Below, piece by piece: positions 24,101 to 35,000 of a stretch of DNA of 64,000 nucleotides. Made by a program: the position numbers and the translations under genes. Each line of letters begins with the position of its first letter. Position 1 is the stretch's first letter. Origin of the DNA: Glossina fuscipes (lineage: Eukaryota > Arthropoda > Insecta > Diptera > Glossinidae); contig NW_023998416.1 in assembly GCF_014805625.2 (NCBI RefSeq), forward strand, positions 14,600,171-14,664,170. The letters are read 5' to 3'. Below the pieces are notes generated by a model. It saw only the letters and a list, made by a program, of their open reading frames with translations, did no database searches and was not told the DNA's origin.

Positions 24101-27100
24101 TGGTTGCCTGGTATTTTAAGCGTTGCTTGCAACTTTTCGCATGCAAAACGATCTTCTAAAGCTGGACAAACGCAAATGCTTGTTACGTTTTGTGTCTTTG
24201 GTTTTGTTTTGTTATCCTCGCATGTCATAATTCATAATTCCAATTTGCCATTTGCTTACGGCCGAATTAGTTTGGGTTGGGTTAGTTGTAAGCCCTAAAG
24301 TGACTACGATTACTACCCACTTACACATTTATATATGTTACACAAGTAAATATGTTCATGTGGATGCATTGTACTGATATACTGAATACTTTCAACACAA
24401 TCTTGCTTTCAATATATTTGATATAAAAACCTTGTTCATCCCAATTCATCGAACACCAGTTGCAAAGAAGACATTAATAAACTGGGAAATAATATCATCA
24501 TTATACCTTTGATCAAATTTTTCCTTACGTTGTGTATTTAATACATTTGTCGTCTTATAAGTGAAACTCATTTTCGAATATGTTTACAATGAGCACAGAA
24601 GGGTCCCAATATTCTTCTTTTTAGCATTAGAGATCTTATAAGATTTCCGTGGCCTTAGTTAGCTTAGCTATGTCTATTCACCCAACTGTCGATCGCTTGT
24701 CTCTTATTTTGAGCTGCAAAAGTCGAGATAAAGATCGTAGTTTATATATAGTTAGTAGAGGCAAGCGTAGAGAACAAGCGTTGATTAAAGAGCAACTGCA
24801 ACTTCTTACAATCTGAAGAAGCGTTCGGAAAATGATTGCTATCAGGATTTAAATACGTGTTTATTTGGCAATGTGCTGAATGGCTCCTGAACTTGACCCA
24901 TTTTTTTGTGTAACCGGCAACTCCTGCAATATTTTGTAGGCAAGGTGGTGATCCCGAAGTTCCCCAAGGGAAAGAATGGAATAATGTTTGTGTACGTTCA
25001 AAATGAAAATAGAAACTTCTGCAATGATGGGAAAGAGCACTACTGTTAGTTCTTCCTTTTCTCCCCTTGGATCGGTCATTAACTATTATTTTCACGCTTA
25101 ACAGTCGGCGGGGAGGTGTAAATGTTAATTTATTGTCTATATATAGTTCTGAATGCACTATTCATATCCATCTGACAATGAACCCAGAACCGAACGAGTT
25201 TTAACACATACAGGTGGGTACATTGGTTGCGTAAACATAGTTTCAATCGACCAATTGCTGCGCAAGCACATAAGATAACTTTCCGGGTCTTCAAGCGAAT
25301 CTTAGTTTTCTAAAATCTTGCAAAATTTTCTTTAATATGGACCAGATAGGCTCGAATTTTATTCGGGGGAGTCGGGGAAAAAAGATTTAAATTTCTTATC
25401 AATATCTACAATAGGCGCACATATCTCAGCATTACCGTATGAGAAAACAGTTTTGTGTACTCTATCATCGAGGAGATCCAAAGATTCGCTTCAAGACGAA
25501 AGTAGATTGTCTTTCATATATATAGATGTATTGTTTACGCCCTATCTCAGACGTGGTAGAGCTTTACTAAAATTGAGCGAATATATGCGACATGCAGAAC
25601 GGCTTCAAACAAGTCTACTTTTTATTATACAAGTCCATTTAAAACCATTTTGTATAAAGACCGAAGCAAGTCTGTCTGTCTGGCCGTCCTATATTTGTTC
25701 ATGTATTTTTGTACTCGACATAAAACCTAAACAGCGCGATCGCGCTGCTTGTGATTCTTCGACAGTTTTTTATCAAAACTTTCTGGTATTTCTCGACATG
25801 AAATCTGAACAGCGCGATCGCGCTGCTTGGTACTCAAACAATTAAATGAATATCGAAAGTTTCGATGGAAAGAATGGGGTATTCAAACCCTCTGCTGTAC
25901 AACTGTTCATCCAAAACACAATTCAACATCTAACAACATTTTTAAGAATTTATAATAAGAACTATTTCAAGGCAGTGATTTCACATACAAAGTTATTTTA
26001 AGCATCGCATTGATCCCGTTTTCTCACCTCCTTGCATACGAGGTTTCGCATAAAGTATGAGTCATTACAAGGCAATAAGAATTCATTTTTGGTATTTCAT
26101 GACGAAAATAGCTGAAGCCTAGTAAGTGTTCTTGATAAAGAGCTTAACGTTTGGAAGAAGAATATTGATGCGTTGGGTTGCTTCTCATATAAGAAATCTT
26201 TTTTTCGTTTATTTTATAATATACTTATGCTTTAAATAAAGTAAATACTCAGCTTGGGATTGTTGTTATCATTGGCGAATATGTATTTAATAGTTTCTAC
26301 TTTTTGCCCGACTGTAACGTTCAGTACCTTCTTCAACTTTAGCAAGTGCAGGAGTTGATTATATCATTTTTTGTTCTTATTATCATAATTAACAATATTT
26401 ATAGGAGGCTAGAGGGGCTTAGAATGAGTTTAATTTCAAAAAAAATTTATTATTTTATCGACTTTATCGTCAATTAACTTTCTTCTTTTAAGTAATGTAG
26501 TTAAATATTATCGTCCGTTGCTTAGCGGAGCATCTGCTGTCTGTATTAAGTAATGTGTGAACAAGCCCTAAATTAAAAGTGTACCTTTTTAGTCGTCCTT
26601 TGCTTTAGCAAAAAAACCAAAAAAAAACCAAAACCAAAATAAACAAAAAAGTGAAAAAAAGATTAAAAAGAAAAGAAAATTCTTTTTTATTCGCCTATGA
26701 TTATATTTAACTGATAGACAGACAGACAAACGAAAGATAGACAATCAATGTGGCTGGTTTGGCCGTACGCCCAAGGCATTTCAAGCGTTACGGCGCACGC
26801 GCAACTTTAGATATTAATTTAAATGCAAGCAGTCAAACAACCACAATCATTTTACATCCCATGCAAACATATTCATATATACAAACATGTATATATATAT
26901 ATATATACCTAGATAAATGCCCACTTCTTGCATATACAATAAGCGCTTGTATAAGCCAACAAACTACGTACGTGTGTATTATTTATTCGTGTATATTTGT
27001 GTATGTAACAACAGTGCGTAGGCGAACTCGATTGTGACAGTTAACTAACGACTGCACATTGCATATGTATTGTATTCGTTGCTTGGTTTCTTTCCATCTC

Positions 27101-29050
27101 TCGGCGCTGAGAAACTGGGCGATTGTGTATATCTTTCATCGATATCGGGAGAGCAACGCAGAGAATGCATGCTAAACTTGTAAATATATATTTCCCTTTT
27201 TTTTTTTTTTCCTTTGGAAATTTTATTGCTTTTCTTTAAATTATTCCATGTAAAATCGAGTATTGAGTGAATATTCGACCGACCAGTCGTCGTTAATTTC
27301 TATCTTTCGTATAAAAAATTGTGTGAGAAAGTTGTAAACATACTAAGCATGCCTACATAATATACGTACGTACAGATAATATCTATACTGGCGATTACAA
27401 TAACAATAATGCTGCTGTGATGATAAGCTACGCTAGCTGGAGTTCGTATTGTAAGCGAAAGCAACGGAAATTCCATGCATTCGTTGGAACAAATGTGTTT
27501 ACAGTGAGTTACCTGCGATCGCAATGATTATGATTATGATGATGCCGGTGATGATGATGATGATGACGATGATGATGACGATGATGATAGCGACGACGAT
27601 GATCGGTGATAATCTCTGCTATAAAATCATGATTGCATATCTATCGAAGCGTAACATATTCCGTGTGAACTTCAACTACAGAGCAAAAATCTCTTTCATA
27701 TACAAAGTGATTCGCTTATTCATCTACATACATACATATGAGTGCTTATTGCCATTGCATGTGCTTATTGACAAATTTACTTATTTTATCCTTTTATAAA
27801 TTGAGTTGGTGTTTGGAAAATTATGTTTACTTAAAAATTTTATGTTGTTTGCGTTGTTGTTTGTTGTGTTATATTGTGTTGTATTGTGTTGTGTTTTGTC
27901 TGCGGTTTAAAAATCTTTAATCTCCGCGGTTCGTTGTGTCAGTTTCTTTGATGTGATTAGTTGACTGCCTGTCTGCCAGGCATTTATTGCCTTTCTTCCT
28001 TTATTTTTTTTTTTTTTATATTTTTCTTCAAGTCAGAGCAACGGCCCACTCATATTGAAAGATTTTTGGTTTAATAAGATTTCCTCGTAAATTGTATACA
28101 TGTGACCGTTCGATCAAGTAAGTAAATTACAATAAGAGAGTTATGTTTAATAAATCGTTTTTTGTTAAATACTTTCCATGCACGTGTACATACATATCCA
28201 GCAATACGAAAAACTTCGTCGTACGTACGCAATGTATATGTACTTTTTATGTGTACACCCAGATGCAAGTGCTCAAAACGTGCGTAAAAGCTCATTAATA
28301 AACACTATATTATAAGTCAACGAATCTTTCTTTCACGGCTATCGCAGACGTGAAAAGTGAATATTCATAACGTACTCTGTCTGCCATTTCGTTACATATC
28401 AGAAATTCTCTTGAATAATCTTAAAAGGTATTATATATATACTGTAGAGGGGCGAATAATCTTAGTACAAGGTGTTTATCCCCATCTGTCGAACAATAAC
28501 TGAAATGTGCTTGGAACATGAAGTGCAAGCGATCCATTCGAGACACAAAAACATGCTAATTGTGCAGCCAAAATATTGTAGTGTGTAGCGTGACAGAGGA
28601 ATCCTTGTGAACACAATGCCTGTGCATATTGTTTCTTAACCGCTGTAACAGAGGATTCCCAATGCCTGTCTGTATTGTTGCCCACCTGCTCGGCCGTTTC
28701 CGCGGAGACTAGCACTTTTTTAACTGGCAAAGTAAATCCGGCAAAGAGCGTCGCTCTCTAATTAAAGAATACAGTTATTAACTTTTTGGAACTTCGTACA
28801 AGTTCTTATATACAGTTAAAGTGCGGTATCAGCTATCGAACTCAGACTGGGAGGCAGCATTTATTGCAGTCGCTTAACGCTTAACTTGATAATGGTAACA
28901 CCTTATAAGCCGCCTAGTTTGGCTATCAGCCTGCACGTAGGACATTGTTAGATCTTCCTCACTAAATGGATTACGGATTATCATAAATATAGAAGGTGTT
29001 GGGTTCTGGTCTCTCTTAGCTTAACAAACGCACTGGATAGAGTCTCAACA

Positions 29051-29089
<39 letters not shown>

Positions 29090-32000
29090 CATTCCAGTCC
29101 TGCAGCAGTGCTTGTAAGCTTATGTGGTCACATATCTCAGATGGAAAACATTTGGTTTCAGTTCATGCTTTCTATTTTCCTTTGGTGAAAATAGGTCCAG
29201 CGCTCCAAGGTTGCGTTTTGGGCTCCCAGTTGCTTAATCTCTGCCTCTCTTTGTCCCTTAGGGGGATAATATTTTTCTGCTTTATAATGGCAATGCAATT
29301 GACTTGCATACCTTTGACTTCTCCTCGGCTTCTATATTAAAATATCTGAATATTCTATTGACGTAGTGGACTCAATGCAACGCCTTGTGCCTCCACATGG
29401 ACAATAATTTGTCTCAAGCCACAACAATTGTTCAATTTGAATCTTCATTTGGTTCTTCGTATTGCGCATTCTCTTCTTAAATCGCTTGCTAACTATTTTA
29501 TTGAACTTTTTCCGATGGCTTATGTAATTGGAATAGGTGTTACTCTATTGCCGATCATAATGTCGAGCTTAGAGAGCTTATTTACTCTTTCCTTCATCCT
29601 TCTTCAATATTCTCTGTCCTTGATGAACTTGCGTTTCGATTGCTAATCTATTCTACAAAATCAGTCGATCTCTGTCGCTCAATTTCTTAGTAGAGTGCTT
29701 ACAGTTTTCAAGATAAAGCAGGAACCATTTTGAATGAATCCCGCATATGATGCTATCTTTTCCTCTGGAAGAGCATTTATTGTGTGTGTAGCTCGAAATT
29801 GTAACGCGTTAACCCTGGTTTTGAAATTCCCTGAATTCCTTTAACCCTTTAGAAGGAAATTGACCAGGGTGTGACACATGAATTTGTCTTGTTGTTGACA
29901 CGAATATTATGATGTAAGATGATTACGTCAGTAGTAAAATTCATCTATTCACCGAATCTCAATGGAATGATAGAATGGTAATTCCAATACTTAACATTAA
30001 TGTAAAAGTTGTTGCGCACGAGCTACGAAAAAAAGTCGTGCTTGAGAACTCATTGTAGTCTAGGCAATTAGGAAAAGAGGAAAGTGGAAAAGTGTTCACA
30101 ATCTCCTGGAAGTTAACTGAAAAATGATATGCCTCCAAGTAAACAAAGGTCGCGCTTTTTGTTCGCGTTTTAGGATTTACTTATGACCTGCTACATACGG
30201 AAATCTGTAAGAGAGTTTTGCAGAAGAAATACTTGCATCAATTAATAGAATTTTTTCTTTTAAACTCTGCAATGCTTTTTCTGCCAAACAGTTACTTAAC
30301 TTGTAGCGTTTGTTAGTACATTAAATATCATATATTAATATGTATTGAATGTATCGCAGCATTCGACGCAGTCTACATTGTTATGCGTGGTGCACAATGC
30401 ATTGAAGATTAGAAAGAATTGTCCTGATTGTTAATATTTATTCTATTCTATGGAAAAAGTCCTTAAAGCTTATATTCCTTCAGCTTTAACAAATAAAATA
30501 AGAGAGAAAAGATCAGTTGAGGGAATGTGTGTGATTTTTTCGTACCAACTTAACTAAAGCTGCCAATCGTTTCTAATGTCTATCCTTGATGGTTAAAAAT
30601 GTTTAAAACGAGCTCGATTTGCCACCCCAATGTAGACAAAACCATGCAGCCTTTAATTACAGCTAACTGCTGCTGTTCACGGCTATTCAAATGCACAAAT
30701 CTATAGCTCGATTGCTACAGCAGATGTTGATCTAAATCTGATGACAATTATAGTATGTATGAGACAGTTATGCAAAGCATTGCTGCAAAAATGGTCTAGC
30801 AGGCCAAAAACTTTGTCGACAATGAAAAAAACTTTTTTTTTGTCATATCTGTATATTATTTTGACGCGATTTCTACCAAATTAAGAAATTTGGTACACTT
30901 TTGGCTCGCGTATAATATGGGGGATGGGAGAACTTGGTGATTAGATAGTAGAAAATAATAATTTCTTTCAAAACAATGCAATGACCGCCTCCTTCTATAT
31001 TTTTTTTTTGTGTATTTTTTTATTATAATAGAGGTGTACCATGCCATGATACCATGACTGGTGCCCAATGTGATCCCTGTCCTATGGGCTATGAAGGTGA
31101 TGGACGTAGCTGCATAAAACGTAATCCCTGTCTTGATGGTCCATGTCCTTCGGGTAAGTTAAAGCGTTTCTAGTCATTTTATCTCAGCATGAGTCGTTCT
31201 TCAGCTTAAACAAATAAACATTGATTTTGTTTTACTACTTATACGCTTTGAATTGAGTTTATCTTTATCCACATGTGAATATATTTGCTGCTCTATAGTC
31301 ATTCTTTTGTTTTTCTTTTTTAATAAAAGGTAACATTTTAATGCCTACCCATAATATACAACATTACCAGAGGCAATATACGGCCCGCAAATATTCTGTC
31401 ATGTCATCATAGATATAATTTTTTCTTTTACCAAAATCACAAGAGAATCCCCCGCTTGATTGAAAAAAAAAAAAAACTTTTATAAAAACGAGAGATTTTT
31501 TAAATTAACTACCAATAACCGTAGAGTTTAGTTACATTACATTAAATTATTATTATTAGGTTGTTTAAGTTTAAATGTAAGTCAATTCTTTTCTAACAAT
31601 TTATTACTTTACCATATTTTCTATGCTATATTTTATACATATATGATGTAGAAATGCTTTTTACAAATATTAATTTGATTACAGAAAAGTATTATTTTAT
31701 CCAAAATAAAATCATAAAAAATTCAAAAAATAAATTTATGATATAATCATACGAACAAATAACATTAAAAATTTTGCGATAACTAAGAAAATTGTATTCG
31801 TTTGTAAACGAATTTTATATATCCACCACTAAGCATTTGTTTTGATATATTCATAAAGCAGATCACATTGAAAGTATAAGGCGGTTAATTAGCTGGGTGT
31901 ATTTAACAAGTAATTCAAATAAATCAAGATTACCTAGAGCAAATAAGGGGAACTTTGTGCTATTGTCAATTGCGGGAGCAACAGTAATGGGGCTTTGGAA

Positions 32001-35000
32001 TCATTTTCAAACGAATTAAAAGCATAGCTCAGCTCATAGCTCATTCGTTGAAGCTAACTCGTACGTAACTCACTGTACATATTTTGAGCCTAATAATGAG
32101 AAAACAACAATTTGTCACAAAAATTTGCTTTATTTTATTTCAAAACGTTCCCCTTTATAATCTACAGTCTTGGCAGAACATTCGAAAAGTTTTTCCACTC
32201 CGCTTGAGACAGTTTCAAAACACGGTTGTTGAGCGCATCAAAGGCTTCTTTGCCCTATATGTGATGTCGGCTAGAGTAACGCCATTGCATTTTCATTCAA
32301 CTCAGTTGATTGCCTTTCATTTTCTCCCTTATTCGCCTAAAAATCATGACTCGTTGCTTGTTACAGTCTTAAGTGTCATCTCTTTTGAAGCACCGCGATT
32401 GTATTTCCATCCAACGAGATACAACGAAAACAATCCCTTTTTCACGGTTAATGATCATGCCATAATCTCTATATGTCAACACCCTGTCACACGTCCATCC
32501 ATCAACATCAGTTGATGCTGTTTTTTGGCATAACAACTGATTTGAGTCGGCCTTCACGAGTAAGCTTTCGATGGCCACAGTGAGTTAGTTGGACCGGCTC
32601 TTCGCAATAGCAAGGCATGGTACTTTATTGCCAAAATTGAAAGTAAGTCAATCGATGTATCCTTGTCTTGATAATCCACATTAAAAGTCGTCAGAAATCA
32701 TTGCACGAATTTTTTCTATTCTTCTCCTTCTTCTATACTTCTTTTCTATTTCTTCTTTGAAGCGAAAGTTTCAGTACCACAAACCGCGCTCCAATGGCAA
32801 AATCTTATGAAGAAAATTATCTTTAAATATGTTAAACTTTCCAGTTGAAAAACCTACCAAGAGTTAGGGATTGCTAAGAGACTCAAATAATGTAAACAGT
32901 GATCTACATACACATTTATGAAAGTGTAATAAAACTTTTTTCCTAATATCGCTTCAATCAATTTAATCGCCGTTGCGGAGTTTATTAAATGAAGGGAAAA
33001 GTTGTCGGCCTTTAAAGGTGCTTGTTGCAAGTCTATAAGAAGTTAATATGTTGAGATAAGAACACTACATTAATTTTTTTTTTAGTTTTCTAGTACTACG
33101 AGGAAAAAGTGTGAACATAGGAACAAGGCTTAATCGATGCGCAGTCTCGAGTTGACCTTTATAAGTTTCTATAATGTCTTAATTTAATATAAGAAGAAGA
33201 ATATGCAAAAAGTTACAAAATTTAGATGGTGGGTATAACGAGTGAACTTAATTGTTTATGTATATGTGTGCTAATGTGTATATAAAAAAATATATTGTAA
33301 AAATCCTAAAAGCTTTAGTGATTACAATGAAAAAAAAAAAAAGAAGAAAATATTTCCTTGAAACATGTTTATTAAATTAACTATATTTATATAGCGTTTA
33401 AGCCACACCAGAAAGTGGAGATTATATGAAAAGAATAAAACTTTATCGTACATCTGTTAAACTAAAAAAAAAAAAAAAACAAAAAATTCTAAAATATTTT
33501 ATGCAATAAAGTATAAATTCAATCTAAACCATAAGAAAAAAAAAAAAAAAAGCGTTTCAATTGCATTTGCGTTGTTTTCAGTACATAAAGGCGGGTAATT
33601 ATTTTTTCAAACTTATTTTATTACACCATCTTATATAACATTTGGTTGGGTCATCATTCACATTCTTTTATATATATTTTCCATTTTCTGGTAAAAACAA
33701 TGCACCAAAATATCAAAACGCACTTTTCTATTAACAATGTCATGCTATTTTTGCTAACCAACAATTTTTTAAAGTAACATCCGTAATAACATTCACTACG
33801 ATTCGCTTCATATTATTATTCAATGCATGTTTATCGGTCATTTACCATAGACTCGATAACTTAATTCCGTTTGTTGTTCTCTTCTAAAATTCTATTACGA
33901 CAGGAGCCGAGTGTGTGGAAATGGATTTTTCTCCGTATTTTGAATGCATATCTTGTAGCCGTAGCGAACAACGTAATGGTACCGAGTGCGTGGATATAGA
34001 TGAGTGCGAGCTCTACAGACCTTGCGATGCCCGAACAACTTGCGTAAATCAAAGTCCTGGATTTCGTTGTGAACCATGTCCTTTGGGCTTTGATGGCAAT
34101 CATATTTACGGTAAATAAGTTAAATTTAGATTCACATTAACGCCTAAATAATATGATGGATTAAATGAATATATTTATTGCATTTAGGTTATTATGCCGA
34201 ATACTGGACGCCGAGCTATCAAAAACAAACTTGTTATGATGTAGATGAATGTGAAAGCGGTATCGCTCGTTGTTGGGCGAATTCTCTATGCTTGAACACA
34301 ATTGTAAGTGAAGTTGATAGAATAATAGGTAGACATAGTGTCTTCCCTTTTATATCTATTTTGAATTTCTTCTTTCATTAAGGGGTCTTATCGGTGCAAT
34401 TGTCGTGAAGGTTACACTGCGAACGGTACTTCACAATGTGTTCCCTTAGCAGATATGTGTCCCGACGGTACAATCTGCGATAGCAATGCCGCCTGTGTAT
34501 CTAGCGGTAACAATAAATATCATTGTAAATGCAGTGTGGGTTGGGCAGGCAATGGTTTCCTTTGTGGTCGCGACCACGATTTAGATGATTGGCCTGATAA
34601 TCAATTAACTTGTTCCGATTTGCATTGTCGCCGCGACAATTGCCCAGATATTCCCAATTCGGGACAAGAAGATGGCGATAATGATGGTATTGGTGACAAT
34701 TGTGACGATGACGCTGATGGCGATTTAATCTTAAACGACAAAGACAATTGTCCTTTCGTTTACAATAACGATCAATTAGATTCGGATCATGACGGTGTCG
34801 GTGATGCTTGCGATAACTGCCCGCTTATATCAAATCGTAAGCAACTGGACAATGATGGCGATGGTACAGGAAATGCATGCGATGACGACAGCGACAATGA
34901 TACGGTAATCAATGATTATGACAATTGTAAGCTTATTGCCAATCCAAACCAGTCGGACATTGATAATGACGGCGTTGGAGATGTATGCGATAACTGTCCG

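Larger units (their letters stand above)
17280..31031 (+). other. Tsp intron 7, 13.75 kb
   Basis: Phase-2 intron inside the EGF region; exon 8 completes the Ala codon. No gene found inside on either strand. Contents recognised: a dispersed repeat copy (19118-19400), a mariner relic (22430-22860), a 78-bp tandem duplication with a palindrome (25712-25850), an ATG array (27523-27602), a CT array (29054-29086), a possible reverse transcriptase scrap (29150-29280) and AT runs. Its length leaves room for enhancers, but none can be named from sequence. Confidence 0.85.

Noticed and set aside
27524..27799. Methionine-rich open frame
   Set aside because: An ATG trinucleotide array read in frame; no domain beyond it.
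32084..32515. 143-codon plus-strand open frame
   Set aside because: No family resemblance, lies in Tsp intron 8, and the opposite strand looks more like transposon debris.
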